Source of the DNA: DATIXD01 sp035518875
Lineage (GTDB): Bacteria; Pseudomonadota; Gammaproteobacteria; Methylococcales; Methylococcaceae
Length of the DNA stretch: 64,000 nucleotides
Direction of reading: 5' to 3'
NCBI GenBank assembly: GCA_035518875.1
Contig: DATIXD010000089.1
Location: 1 to 64,000, forward strand
Shown here: piece by piece, positions 1 through 8,092 of the stretch
How positions within the stretch are numbered: the stretch's first letter is position 1
How the letters are laid out: each line of letters starts with the position of its first letter
Made by a program: the position numbers and the translations under genes
Notes under the pieces: model-generated
Told to the model about the DNA's origin: nothing
What the model saw: the letters and a program-made list of their open reading frames with translations, nothing else
Database searches by the model: none

Positions 1-671
1 CGCACCACCAGGCTCATATCGATGTCGCCGGGCGTGCTTTCCAGCAGAATTTCGACGGTTTCCCGGAGTATCGTCCAGGCGTTCCACAAGATCAGCAGGC
101 CGATCAGCGCGCTGGCCACGGGATCGAGCCAGTTCTGCCCGGTCAGCCAGATGCCGATGCCCGCCAAGACTGCACCGATGGTGGAAAAGATATCGCCGAG
201 CAGATGCACGAAGGCGCTGCGCAGATTGAGATCGTGCTCGCGTCCGTGACTGACCAGCCAGGCCGTGACCACATTGACCACGAACGCCGCTGCGCCCACC
301 GCGATCAGCACATCCGCTATGACCGGAGGAGGCGCCTGGAACCGTTGATAGGCCTCATAGAAGATGCCGACGGAGATCAGCGCGAGGGTGGTGGAATTGA
401 CCAGCGCCACCAGGATGCCGACGCGATGGTATCCGTAAGTCTTCCCGGCATGAGCCGGCTGGGTAGCCAATTTGATTGCGTACCAGCTCAGTGCCAGGGC
501 GATCACGTCGGTCAGATTGTGAGCAGCGTCGGTCAGCAGCGCGAGGCTGTTGGCATAAACCCCGGCGGCTGCTTCGAAGATCACGAAAAACAGCGTCAGC
601 AGCAAGGACAGCGCCAAACGGAACCGGGTTTTGCGTGAACTTGTTTCAAAGTGCGTGTGCGTATGCGCCAC
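1..671 (-). CDS. Cation diffusion facilitator (CDF) efflux transporter, 3' end outside window
   Basis: Inner-membrane exporter of divalent cations (zinc, cobalt or cadmium type), driven by proton exchange. Only the first 223 codons are inside the window; the C-terminal cytoplasmic domain lies beyond position 1. Family marks are visible: the TM2 metal site in LLTDAAHNLTDV, the PAHAGKTYGYHRVGILVAL segment between TM2 and TM3 seen in CzcD/ZitB-type proteins, and the TM5 site in SAFVHLLGD. The N-terminus is short and histidine-bearing (AHTHTH), a common metal-sensing feature. No ATG is available in frame, so GTG at 671 directly before the histidine stretch is chosen as start; no convincing ribosome site supports it. 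Family assignment is secure; the metal cannot be read from sequence. Confidence 0.85.
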   Translation of the reverse strand, partial: MAHTHTHFETSSRKTRFRLALSLLLTLFFVIFEAAAGVYANSLALLTDAAHNLTDVIALALSWYAIKLATQPAHAGKTYGYHRVGILVALVNSTTLALISVGIFYEAYQRFQAPPPVIADVLIAVGAAAFVVNVVTAWLVSHGREHDLNLRSAFVHLLGDIFSTIGAVLAGIGIWLTGQNWLDPVASALIGLLILWNAWTILRETVEILLESTPGDIDMSLVV

Positions 672-726
672 GAAGCGACCATCTACTCCAATGCGATACG
701 ATTTTGGCCCCTGAAGAAGGCAAACA

Positions 727-751
727 GCCGCCCAGCATCAAGCTTGGCGGC
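727..751 (-). terminator. Weak hairpin after mscL, possible terminator
   Basis: A GCCGCC/GGCGGC stem with a three-pair inner AGC/GCT extension, followed on the minus strand by only a short T-containing stretch (TGTTTGCC). It sits between the end of mscL and the efflux gene, where a terminator would be expected. The weak T-tract keeps confidence low. Confidence 0.3.
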
Positions 752-785
752 GGTACATTCAGCGTCCTCAAATCGGTTAGGATTG

Positions 786-1181
786 TTAGCGATTCTTCAA
801 CAGATCGCGGATTTCCATTAGCAAAACTTCCTGCGCGGGTGGTGGCGGGGGAGGCGCTGCCGCTTCTTTTCTCTTCAGGGCATTCATCACCTTTACGAGC
901 ATGAAAATCGCGAAGGCAACAATTAGGAAATCCACCACAGTCTGTACAAAATTACCGTAGTTCAACGTGACCGCCGGAACACCTGCGGCCGCTTCCTTGA
1001 GGGTGAATTTCAGATCAGTGAAGTTCACACCGCCGAGAACCAACCCGATGGGTGGCATGATGACGTCCGCCACCACTGAAGACACGATCTTGCCGAATGC
1101 GCCGCCGATGATGATACCGACCGCGAGGTCGACCACATTGCCCTTCATTGCAAAGTCTTTGAATTCCTGCATCATGCCCAT
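786..1181 (-). CDS. mscL: Large-conductance mechanosensitive channel MscL
   Basis: Homopentameric inner-membrane channel that opens under membrane tension and releases solutes during hypo-osmotic shock. The 131-residue product has the N-terminal amphipathic helix ([15 protein letters not shown]), the glycine-rich TM1 pore helix ([17 protein letters not shown]), the conserved MPPIG after TM1, TM2 ([16 protein letters not shown]) and a C-terminal helix after a proline-rich linker of six consecutive prolines. An upstream in-frame ATG at 1220 would add 13 residues absent from the family; ATG 1181 has AAGGGGA just before it and gives the usual start, so it is preferred. It is a monocistronic-looking gene. 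Confidence 0.95.
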   Translation of the reverse strand: MGMMQEFKDFAMKGNVVDLAVGIIIGGAFGKIVSSVVADVIMPPIGLVLGGVNFTDLKFTLKEAAAGVPAVTLNYGNFVQTVVDFLIVAFAIFMLVKVMNALKRKEAAAPPPPPPAQEVLLMEIRDLLKNR

Positions 1182-1381
1182 GGCGTTCCCCTTTCTTAGT
1201 TTTTTAGGAGCACGAATCATAGCTTACCGCTTAATTGGCAGGCAACAGAATCGGGGCGGCGGAGCGGCCTCGCGGACTATGCCTCTTCCGACCGATGGGG
1301 GATAATGCATATTGTCATCGGATGATCGAATCCTTATCCGCTGACCAATCGTCAACCTGTTCGGCTTAAAAAATTTTCACC

Positions 1382-2212
1382 ATGAAAAACCGTATTATTT
1401 CATCCCTCGCCATCAGCGCCAGCCTCCTACTCGTTCCGGCGGCAAAAGCCGACAGCGTCCTAGAATTTCTCGTCAAGGAAACCCGCGATCCAGCCGGCAA
1501 GACCCAGCCCGTTCTGGTCAAGGACGGCCAGATCATGGTCAAGGGCGCGGGCGGCGATGAGAATCTCGATTTCCTGTACAGCCGCGCTCAGGAGAGGCTG
1601 GTCATCATCGACCATCACAAGCGCACCTTCATGCCCGTGGACGAACAGCAGGTCAACCGGATCGCTCAACAGACGGAAGACGTTCAGCCCTTGTTGAAGG
1701 GACTTGGGGAACAAATCGGCAAACTGTCTCCCAAACAGCGCGATAAATGGGAACAGATGCTGGGGGGCAACATATCGCTGGATAAGATCGCTAAGGCGGC
1801 AGAGCCACAAAAACCCGGCAGCTTGGTAAAAACGGGGATGGGGAAAAACGTGGCCGGTATCGCCTGCCAGCAGATGAATCTGATTCAGGGTACGGCGCCC
1901 ATGGCGGAAGTTTGTCTGGCCGACCCCGCCAGTATGAACATGTCCGGCGATGATTACGCCACCATCCGCTCACTGTTCAGTTTTTCGGAGCGGCTCGCCA
2001 CTAAGACCCAGGGACTGGCCGGCCAGTTCGGCGTTAAGATCCCCAACATCGCCATCCGCGAGGTGGCGGGCATTCCCATCGAGCTGCGGGACTTGTCCGG
2101 CGAGGACTTGGGCAGTATGACTTTAAGCCGTATCCTGAGTACGGCGGTATCGCCCGAACGGATGCAAATTCCCAACGGTTATAGGGCGGAACAACTGACG
2201 CTCTGGAAATAA
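1382..2212 (+). CDS. Secreted DUF4412-like protein of unknown function
   Basis: A 276-residue protein with a clear Sec signal peptide (MKNRIISSLAISASLLLVPAAKA, cleavage before DSV), so periplasmic. The body has alternating strands such as VLVKDGQIMVKG and LDFLYSRAQERLVIIDHHKRTFMPVD, the pattern of DUF4412-type proteins, which resemble LolA-like lipid-binding folds. The two cysteines (GIACQQM and AEVCLAD) are well placed for a disulfide. It has no partner on its strand; its stop lies 7 bp from the stop of the convergent iron-regulated cluster, with no obvious terminator between. No function is claimed. Confidence 0.75.
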   Translation: MKNRIISSLAISASLLLVPAAKADSVLEFLVKETRDPAGKTQPVLVKDGQIMVKGAGGDENLDFLYSRAQERLVIIDHHKRTFMPVDEQQVNRIAQQTEDVQPLLKGLGEQIGKLSPKQRDKWEQMLGGNISLDKIAKAAEPQKPGSLVKTGMGKNVAGIACQQMNLIQGTAPMAEVCLADPASMNMSGDDYATIRSLFSFSERLATKTQGLAGQFGVKIPNIAIREVAGIPIELRDLSGEDLGSMTLSRILSTAVSPERMQIPNGYRAEQLTLWK

Positions 2213-2219
2213 CGGGCGA

Positions 2220-2765
2220 TCAGCCGCGACTGCCTTCGCCGGCAGATGAGGGTACAGTGGCGTCCGCCTGGACGCGCTCCCGTTGCTCGTGGCGCTGGAC
2301 GATCAGTGAAGCACCCACCAGAATCAGCAAGGCTGCCAGGCTGAATTCCAGGGTCAGAAACATCCCGATCTTGAACCAGGCAAATGCGGGGTGGACGAAG
2401 CGCACCAGCCAGCCGGCCGCTTCATCCGCCACCGCGGATCCGAACGTCAACCCGGTCAGCCACACCTTGAAATTCATCGCCAGCGGCGTGAACAGCAGCA
2501 AGTGAGTTAGGGTCACCGCCAGCATGCCCATCGCGAATAAATGGAAATGCGTCACCTCCAAAAGGCTCTGATAGCTCTTGGGGTGGGTGAAGCGTTCCTC
2601 CGAGCCCAGGTAATAGTCGACGACGGACTGGGGATCGAGCCCCATCTTGTGGAAATACATCATGCCGTTGCTGATCCAGAGTAAGGCGACGTAGGCGAGA
2701 AACATCAGAACGATGGTGTTGAGCAGAGTTTGCCGCCTTTGCTCTCCGGTCACGAAAAATCTCAT
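2220..2765 (-). CDS. Four-helix inner-membrane protein, last gene of Fur-controlled cluster
   Basis: A 181-residue integral membrane protein of no family I recognise with certainty. Four hydrophobic segments are visible at about residues 14-38, 70-96, 100-125 and 132-156. Helix 2 carries histidines (EVTHFHLFAMG and LTHLL) and the loop before helix 4 has a further one (RFVHPAF); paired membrane histidines could bind haem b, though this is inference. Its start overlaps the stop of the FMN-binding gene by 4 bp (ATGA), so the two are translationally coupled. That coupling suggests it is the membrane electron-transfer partner or anchor of the flavoprotein. The tail is polar and probably cytoplasmic. 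Confidence 0.75.
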   Translation of the reverse strand: MRFFVTGEQRRQTLLNTIVLMFLAYVALLWISNGMMYFHKMGLDPQSVVDYYLGSEERFTHPKSYQSLLEVTHFHLFAMGMLAVTLTHLLLFTPLAMNFKVWLTGLTFGSAVADEAAGWLVRFVHPAFAWFKIGMFLTLEFSLAALLILVGASLIVQRHEQRERVQADATVPSSAGEGSRG

Positions 2766-3310
2766 CGGTTTATCTCCTCTTTGACAGCCAGACGATAAAT
2801 GGCGAGCACCTTGCGGGCGCCGTCCACGGCGGCGCGTGAGCTCAAGGTCGCCCCGCTGATGGCGTCCACACCCTGGTTAAGGCGTAAGTCTTCCAGGGGA
2901 CGCCGGTATAATTTTTCAAACCATCTGGCGGGCGGTTGATATTCAGGCGGCTCGTGGAACGCGAGCATCTCGATGCGGCTCAGTTGCCCGTCCGGCGTCA
3001 ACACGATCATCAAGGTTTCCGGCTGGGTGCGGACGTTATGCGACTCGATCGCTGCATAGCCCAATATCTCATCGCCCCGCTTGCCGACGTGAAAGGTGAA
3101 CAGCTTCGACTCCAGTTTGACCTGGGCGACCTTTTCGACTTCCGCCGCCTGCTCGTCGGTGAGAAAAACCGGCAGGGATTCCACAGTGGCGCCCTGCCCG
3201 AACGCTAACTCAAAGGCTTCTTCCTTGCTGTAATAAACCGTAGCGAAGGTGCTATGCCAAACGGCCAACAAGCTCAGGAATAGGATTTTCCGGAATTTGA
3301 TCTCGAACAT
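2762..3310 (-). CDS. Periplasmic FMN-binding domain protein with flavinylation motif
   Basis: A 182-residue exported protein with an FMN-binding domain (PF04205 type, as in NqrC, RnfG and NosR). The N-terminal hydrophobic stretch (KILFLSLLAVWHSTFA) is a signal peptide or anchor. The motif DAISGATLSS near residue 155 matches the D-x-x-S/T-G-A-T consensus in which the threonine receives FMN by a phosphoester bond from ApbE; no ApbE gene is in the window. A TTG (3325) and an ATG (3319) lie upstream in frame, but ATG 3310 has GGAA about 9 nt ahead and gives a normal signal peptide. Lying between a Fur-controlled porin and a histidine-bearing membrane protein, it is plausibly a ferric or ferric-chelate reductase component. 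Confidence 0.85.
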   Translation of the reverse strand: MFEIKFRKILFLSLLAVWHSTFATVYYSKEEAFELAFGQGATVESLPVFLTDEQAAEVEKVAQVKLESKLFTFHVGKRGDEILGYAAIESHNVRTQPETLMIVLTPDGQLSRIEMLAFHEPPEYQPPARWFEKLYRRPLEDLRLNQGVDAISGATLSSRAAVDGARKVLAIYRLAVKEEINR

Positions 3311-3321
3311 AACGAACATTT

Positions 3322-3358
3322 CCAAACAAACACGGCGAGGCCCAGCTTGGGCCCCGCC
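3322..3358 (-). terminator. Intercistronic hairpin with T-rich tail between porin and FMN-binding gene
   Basis: Read on the minus strand, GGCGGGGCCCA-AGC-TGGGCCTCGCC forms an 11-bp stem with one G-U pair and a 3-nt loop, followed by GTGTTTGTTTGG. It resembles a leaky intrinsic terminator or an mRNA-stabilising 3' hairpin. It would let the porin be made in excess of the downstream reductase genes while leaving some read-through. It is also only about a dozen bases from the FMN-gene start region. Confidence 0.55.
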
Positions 3359-3389
3359 AAAACGATGACTTTCTGTTCTTTGAACACCG

Positions 3390-4880
3390 CTAGTAGATGA
3401 ACCCCACCCCTAAGTTGAACTCGTCCGGCGGTTGACCGGCGGCAGAGTGGATATTACGGTAGTCCGCCTTGATCGCGATGTTCGGAATCGGCTTGTAGGT
3501 GAGGCCCGCCTGATAGATCCACTGGTCGTAGAAGCCCCGCGGCTGCAGGCTGGTGTCGAAGCCCTCAGGCACCGAGGCCAGGGTGTTGTAGTGTTCGTAG
3601 CGGACGAACGGCGCCAGGTATTGCGAACTGTCCTTCCAAAGCAAGGGCATCACGTCGTAAGCCGCTTCGGTGTACCAGCCGTAGTTCGAAGATCCTATGG
3701 TTTCGCCCTTGGCGGCACTTAGGACGTCGGCGTTGCCGATATGGCCGTACGCCCCGAGTGCACGGAACTCCAGCCCCCGGTAGCGCCACTGGACATGCCC
3801 CTCGTAAAGCTGGGTGAAGGCAGCGATCTTCTTGCCGAGGAAAAGCTGGTTCTGCCCGGCATCGCCCAGATAGGCGGATGCTCCGACCAGGAGGCCGGGC
3901 GCCGCGGACGGCACATAATCCACCCGTCCCGTGAATGCAAAATCCTCGGCGAGCGCTAGACTGCCCTCCTGTCTTCCTTCGGCAATCCCATCGCTCGCGA
4001 AACCCTCGGCATTCAGGCCGTTCACTGCATACATCCGGTATTGCAAGCCCGGCAGGATTTCGCCGAACAAGCCGCCCCCTAATTCGCTCCAAGTCGTCGG
4101 AATAATGATCTGTTCCACGGCCGGACGGTGGTTGCCGTGGAAGGTGACCGGTTCGTGGATTTCGTTGATCAAACCCATCGGCATCAGCATCAAGCCCGTA
4201 CGGATGTTGGCTCTCTTGTCAAGAAAGAAATCCAGAGTGGAAAATTCCACCGATACTTCCCCTTTTTCTTCGTCGCCTTCTCCGCTGGAGGCGTGCTCCC
4301 ATTCGAATTCGTTGTTCAGCACGATCCAGTCATTGAACTTATAACCCGCATAGAGCACCCCGCGGACGAGATCGATTCGGTCTTTGGTGTCGCCGCTATA
4401 GTTGGTGTAAAACATTTCGCCGTAACCGCCGATGGAAAGCCCACGGCTGACGCGGTAAACCTCGGAAGCCGCCGGTCCCAGGCCGTACTGGCTCTTGTAT
4501 TCGCGCTTCTCGGGAATGAAGAGTTTCGTTTTCAGCTTCTCCACTTCCGAAGCCAGAATGTCAGTCTTACGTTCCACTTCGGTCTTGGCCGTCTTGGCTT
4601 TAGCAGTCGGCTGAGGCGTCTCGTTCGCCTGCGCATTTTGTTGCGGCGTTTTGGCCGCCTCCCGTTGGGCGCTCTGTTTGAGATCTTTCACTTCTTCCTG
4701 CAAGGCCTCGCTCTTTGCCGCCTTGGCCTTCAGAACCTCGATTTCTTTCTGCTGCTGCTGGATGATCTTCCACATCTCTTCCATCGTCGCCGGCATTTTT
4801 TCTACCGCCTGGACAACGGGATGAGCAGCCGTGGCCGTCGCTGCAAAACATAAAGAGGCCCATTTAGCGCCCGATTTCAT
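3390..4880 (-). CDS. Outer-membrane porin with N-terminal coiled coil, Fur-type promoter
   Basis: A 496-residue exported beta-barrel protein. A signal peptide (MKSGAKWASLCFAATATAA) is followed by a coiled coil (MEEMWKIIQQQQKEIEVLKAKAAKSE and onwards to about residue 125), typical of porins that trimerise through a periplasmic helix, then alternating amphipathic strands ending in aromatic FIY, the C-terminal signature for barrel insertion. The strand GLSIGGYGEMFYTNY is typical of phosphate/anion-type or carbohydrate-type porins, but substrate cannot be read. The start is ATG 4880 with GGGAG six bases ahead; ATG 4892 would only add MGVQ. It is the first gene of a three-gene cluster behind a promoter overlapped by a Fur box, so iron limitation should induce it. 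Confidence 0.85.
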   Translation of the reverse strand: MKSGAKWASLCFAATATAAHPVVQAVEKMPATMEEMWKIIQQQQKEIEVLKAKAAKSEALQEEVKDLKQSAQREAAKTPQQNAQANETPQPTAKAKTAKTEVERKTDILASEVEKLKTKLFIPEKREYKSQYGLGPAASEVYRVSRGLSIGGYGEMFYTNYSGDTKDRIDLVRGVLYAGYKFNDWIVLNNEFEWEHASSGEGDEEKGEVSVEFSTLDFFLDKRANIRTGLMLMPMGLINEIHEPVTFHGNHRPAVEQIIIPTTWSELGGGLFGEILPGLQYRMYAVNGLNAEGFASDGIAEGRQEGSLALAEDFAFTGRVDYVPSAAPGLLVGASAYLGDAGQNQLFLGKKIAAFTQLYEGHVQWRYRGLEFRALGAYGHIGNADVLSAAKGETIGSSNYGWYTEAAYDVMPLLWKDSSQYLAPFVRYEHYNTLASVPEGFDTSLQPRGFYDQWIYQAGLTYKPIPNIAIKADYRNIHSAAGQPPDEFNLGVGFIY

Positions 4881-4917
4881 TTGCACTCCCATTACTCGTT
4901 ATGAACGCACGGGAGAA

Positions 4918-4960
4918 ATTATACGCACAACTCTACCTAATGCAAATCATTATCATTTGC
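4918..4960 (-). promoter_or_regulatory. Sigma-70 promoter overlapped by Fur box, driving the porin cluster
   Basis: On the minus strand the -10 is a perfect TATAAT (4918-4923) and the -35 is TTTGCA (4941-4946) with a 17-bp spacer. Directly over the -35 lies GCAAATGATAATGATTTGC (4942-4960): 6-bp arms GCAAAT/ATTTGC are perfect inverted repeats around a GATAATG core, closely matching the 19-bp Fur operator. The geometry is classical for repression by Fe(II)-Fur through exclusion of RNA polymerase. Confidence 0.82.
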
Positions 4961-5010
4961 TAGGTTTGGCGGTCGGGTCTAGTTTGGGGATTTGCGGGAA
5001 TGGCTGGAAA

Positions 5011-5772
5011 TTAAGGATGCAACAGGCTTTGGACCCGGCGTAGATCGGCTTCCGTGTCGACACCAGCCTCGGGCGCTCGTTCCACGGGCAAAACGAGGAT
5101 GCGCTCGCCGTTCCAGAGGATGCGAAGTTGCTCCAGCGATTCCACGGACTCCAGCGGTGACGCCGGCCAAGCGACATAACGGCGCAGAAAACCGGCGGAG
5201 TAGGCGTAAATCCCGATATGGCGGAGATAGGGAAAACCCTCGGGCAGGCCCTGATCGGTTGCGACGAAGGAATCCCGGTGCCAGGGAATCGGCGCCCGGC
5301 TGAAATAAAGCGCGTAGTCGTTCTTGTCGAGCACGACTTTCACGGCGTTTGGATTGAAAACTTCCGCCCTCTCCCTGATCGGGGCGGCCAGGGTAGCGAC
5401 CTCAGCCCCGGCCTGCCCGGCCAGCACCGCGGCGAGTCGGCGGATCAGCACCGGTTGCATCAAAGGCTCGTCACCTTGGAGGTTGACGATGATCTGCGAA
5501 TCCGCCCAACCCAGGACTTCCGCGACTTCGGCGATCCTTTCCGTGCCGCTGTTGTGCTCCGGTCGGGTCATCACCGCCCTCACGCCGATAAAGGCAACAG
5601 CGTCGCGGATGCGTTCGTCGTCGGTGGCGACCACCACCTCCCCCGCCCCGGCTTCCAAAGCCCTCTCGCAGACATGCGCGATCATCGGCTTGCCGGCAAT
5701 CGGCAGCAGCGGCTTGCCCGGCAGACGGCTCGCCCCGTAACGGGCCGGGATGACGATCTTAAAGGACTGCAT
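5011..5772 (-). CDS. kdsB: 3-deoxy-manno-octulosonate cytidylyltransferase (CMP-Kdo synthetase)
   Basis: Cytoplasmic enzyme that activates Kdo with CTP to CMP-Kdo, the donor for the inner core of lipopolysaccharide. The 253-residue product opens with the nucleotide-binding signature [16 protein letters not shown], followed by [10 protein letters not shown], and has the NLQGDEPL metal/nucleotide motif and FSRAPIPW. The start at ATG 5772 is set by this signature; the frame is open 15 codons further upstream but that would lie deep inside the preceding Trm112-like gene. As chosen, kdsB overlaps that gene by 14 bp. It ends the exbB-exbD-lpxK-Trm112-kdsB run. Confidence 0.96.
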   Translation of the reverse strand: MQSFKIVIPARYGASRLPGKPLLPIAGKPMIAHVCERALEAGAGEVVVATDDERIRDAVAFIGVRAVMTRPEHNSGTERIAEVAEVLGWADSQIIVNLQGDEPLMQPVLIRRLAAVLAGQAGAEVATLAAPIRERAEVFNPNAVKVVLDKNDYALYFSRAPIPWHRDSFVATDQGLPEGFPYLRHIGIYAYSAGFLRRYVAWPASPLESVESLEQLRILWNGERILVLPVERAPEAGVDTEADLRRVQSLLHP

Positions 5773-5989
5773 CGTCGCCGACCAGTCCTGCGGGGTGTTT
5801 TTTAGACAGCGCGTCATATTCCTCCAGACTGAGCCTGCGCGCCTCGGCCTCCAGCATCACCGGGATTTCGTCGCGGATCGGATAAGCCAACCGATCGGCC
5901 CGGCAAATCAGTTCCTGTTCCGCCTTTTTGTAAAGGAGATCGCCTTTGCACAGGGGACATACCAAAATATCAAGCAGCTTTTTGTCCAT
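5759..5989 (-). CDS. ycaR: Trm112 family zinc-ribbon protein (YcaR-like)
   Basis: A 76-residue protein with the family pattern [14 protein letters not shown] (C11, C14), a third cysteine at 29 and the [17 protein letters not shown] tail. Trm112 proteins activate methyltransferases in eukaryotes; the bacterial role is not settled. Its placement between lpxK and kdsB is the usual proteobacterial arrangement. It overlaps lpxK by 20 bp and kdsB by 14 bp, implying translational coupling. It has three rather than four ribbon cysteines, which is normal for this bacterial subgroup. Confidence 0.9.
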   Translation of the reverse strand: MDKKLLDILVCPLCKGDLLYKKAEQELICRADRLAYPIRDEIPVMLEAEARRLSLEEYDALSKKHPAGLVGDDAVL

Positions 5990-6980
5990 CGCATTTCGCC
6001 TTCAACAGATTTAACAGTTTCTCGCCGAATTCGGGCGGCAGGTGTGCGTCGACCGGCACGTACCAATGCCGCTCGCCCGCGATGCTCCGGCATTTGACCG
6101 CGTCTTTCTCGGTCATCAAGACTGGCGCATCGTCGCCGAAGCCGATATCCTCACGGCGGTAGGGATGGTGATCCGGGAACGCCGTCTCCTCGAATTCCAG
6201 ATCCAGATCCCGAAGGTGGGCGAAAAAACGCTCCGGGTTGCCGATACCGGCGATGGCCCGCAGCTTCGCGCCGGCGAAATCGGCCAGCGGCTTTTTGAGA
6301 GTTTGATCCAAAAGGTTCACCGCATGATCGCCCGCCAGGGTCATGCCGAACTCACCCGACTGTGGCCTTCCCTGACACACCACCAGATCCACCTCGCCCA
6401 AGCGTTCGAGCGGTTCCCGCAGCGGACCTGCGGGCAGACACCGGCCATTACCGAAACGCCGCTCGCCGTCGATCACGGCGATTTCGACATCCCGGGCCAA
6501 GGCATAATGTTGCAGGCCGTCATCCGAGATCACAATATCGCAATCCGTCCGTTCCAAAAGGCTACGCCCGGCGACGGCACGCTCGGGGAAAACCATAACC
6601 GGACGACCGGTTCGGCGGGCGATCAGCAGGGGTTCGTCGCCGACTATGCGCGGATCGCTCTCCGATTCGACCGCCACCGGCCCCTGTAGCGTACTCCCTC
6701 CATACCCCCGACTGATAACGCCGGGCCGGTAACCGGCTTTCCGCAAAAACTCGACGAGCCAAACCACCAGGGGGGTTTTGCCCGTACCGCCCACGCTGAG
6801 ATTGCCCACCACGATGACGGGGACCGTAAGGCGATCGGGCTGCTTGAACCCGAACCGATAAGCGGCCCGCCGAACCTTGACCGCTTGCAGAAACAGCGTC
6901 GAGAGCGGCCTCAGCAGAATGTTGGACGCACTGCCTTCATACCATTGGTGTTGCAGCCAGACGGCCAGGGCCAGTTTCAT
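5970..6980 (-). CDS. lpxK: Tetraacyldisaccharide 4'-kinase
   Basis: Inner-membrane-associated kinase that phosphorylates the 4' position of the lipid A disaccharide to give lipid IVA. The 336-residue product has an N-terminal hydrophobic/amphipathic region ([17 protein letters not shown]), the Walker [15 protein letters not shown], the SRGYGG motif, VGDEPLL, and DDGLQHYAL, all diagnostic. A TTG at 7004 overlaps the exbD stop, but ATG 6980 aligns better with the family N-terminus and is chosen with moderate certainty. msbA, the usual neighbour upstream, is absent; exbB-exbD occupy its place. Confidence 0.95.
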   Translation of the reverse strand: MKLALAVWLQHQWYEGSASNILLRPLSTLFLQAVKVRRAAYRFGFKQPDRLTVPVIVVGNLSVGGTGKTPLVVWLVEFLRKAGYRPGVISRGYGGSTLQGPVAVESESDPRIVGDEPLLIARRTGRPVMVFPERAVAGRSLLERTDCDIVISDDGLQHYALARDVEIAVIDGERRFGNGRCLPAGPLREPLERLGEVDLVVCQGRPQSGEFGMTLAGDHAVNLLDQTLKKPLADFAGAKLRAIAGIGNPERFFAHLRDLDLEFEETAFPDHHPYRREDIGFGDDAPVLMTEKDAVKCRSIAGERHWYVPVDAHLPPEFGEKLLNLLKAKCDGQKAA

Positions 6981-7000
6981 GCCCGTAGCGTGCCGCGCAC

Positions 7001-7423
7001 TCAAGGCTGCTGTTCCGGCGAAGACTTGGCGGCGAAGGTGATATGCACAAAACCCAACTGACTCGCCGCGTCCAGGGCGCTCATTACGGCCTGGTGCGGG
7101 GTTTTCTGATCGGCGGCGATAATCAGCAACGGATCCTTGTTCTCGCCTGCCGCCTGCTGCAAGGCCTGTTTCAGCGTATCCACCCGGGTGTTGATCACCT
7201 GATGCTGATCGACCACATAACGTCCTTCCGCATCGATCACGACCTCCAGTCCCTTCTCTTCCGCCTGCTGCTGGGAACTGGCCTCGGGCAGAGAGACTTT
7301 CAACGCGGCTTCGCGGCTGAAAGTGGTGGTCAGCACCAGAAAAATCAGCAGCACGATCAACACGTCGATCATGGGAATGAGGTTCAGGTCGGGCTTGTTC
7401 TCCCGTTGCGGTCGGAAATTCAT
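7001..7423 (-). CDS. exbD: ExbD/TolR family biopolymer transport protein
   Basis: Single-span inner-membrane subunit of a proton-driven motor that energises outer-membrane or envelope processes. The 140-residue product shows the conserved LNLIPMIDVLIVLLIFLVLTT helix, whose aspartate is the proton-carrying residue, then a periplasmic domain. It follows exbB by 12 bp. No tonB gene is nearby, so the energised partner is unknown; ExbB/ExbD pairs directly upstream of lpxK are common in beta- and gammaproteobacteria and may serve the envelope rather than siderophore uptake. Confidence 0.92.
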   Translation of the reverse strand: MNFRPQRENKPDLNLIPMIDVLIVLLIFLVLTTTFSREAALKVSLPEASSQQQAEEKGLEVVIDAEGRYVVDQHQVINTRVDTLKQALQQAAGENKDPLLIIAADQKTPHQAVMSALDAASQLGFVHITFAAKSSPEQQP

Positions 7424-7435
7424 GGCGGAGCTCTC

Positions 7436-8050
7436 TTATTCTTCGCGTTCGCCGTGCATCATCTCGATCAGGCGCAGCGCCTCTTCCTCCATGCGCACGG
7501 CCAACTCGTCCACCCGCCCCTGGAAATAGCGGTGGAACATCAGGCTGGGGATCGCCACCGCCAGCCCGGATGCCGTGGCGATGAGGATTTCCGAAATGCC
7601 GCCGGCCAAGTGCGCGGGGTTGCTCAGCCCGGAAGCCATGGAGAAGGTGGAAAAGACCTTGATCATGCCCAACACGCTGCCGAGCAGGCCGAGATAGGGC
7701 GAGATCGATGCGATCGTACCGAGGGTATTCAAATACTTGCCGAGTTCATGCACCACCTGGCGGCCCGCCTGCTCGAGACTTTCCTTCATCACATCCCGCC
7801 CGTGTTTGTAATTCACGAGTCCCGCCGCGAGAATCGCCCCCAATGGCGAACTCACGCGCAACTGCCGGATATGCACGGCGTCCAGCTGGTTCTTGCGCTG
7901 TAATGCCCAGATCTGCGGCACCAGTTGGCGCGGCAGGATATTGCTGGTCCTCAGCGCCCAAAGGCGTTCGCCGATGATGGCCATTGCGACGATGGAACAG
8001 GCGATGATCGGCCACATGACCCAACCGCCCGCCTTGATGACTTCAAGCAC
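7436..8050 (-). CDS. exbB: MotA/TolQ/ExbB family proton channel protein
   Basis: Three-span inner-membrane partner of ExbD that forms the pentameric motor scaffold. The 204-residue product has TM1 (GGWVMWPIIACSIVAMAIIGERLWAL), the conserved LGLLGSVLGMIKVF segment and LIATASGLAVAIPSLMFHRYF, as in TolQ/ExbB. The start is GTG 8050 preceded by GGGGGA; no ATG fits. It heads the exbB-exbD-lpxK-Trm112-kdsB run. Confidence 0.92.
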   Translation of the reverse strand: MLEVIKAGGWVMWPIIACSIVAMAIIGERLWALRTSNILPRQLVPQIWALQRKNQLDAVHIRQLRVSSPLGAILAAGLVNYKHGRDVMKESLEQAGRQVVHELGKYLNTLGTIASISPYLGLLGSVLGMIKVFSTFSMASGLSNPAHLAGGISEILIATASGLAVAIPSLMFHRYFQGRVDELAVRMEEEALRLIEMMHGEREE

Positions 8051-8092
8051 GATTCATTCCCCCGAAAACCTAGCGATCTATTTCATTTTAAC

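Noticed and set aside
22..638. Two plus-strand open frames at the left edge
   Set aside because: They are shadows of the minus-strand CDF transporter, which reads with all family motifs in the opposite direction.
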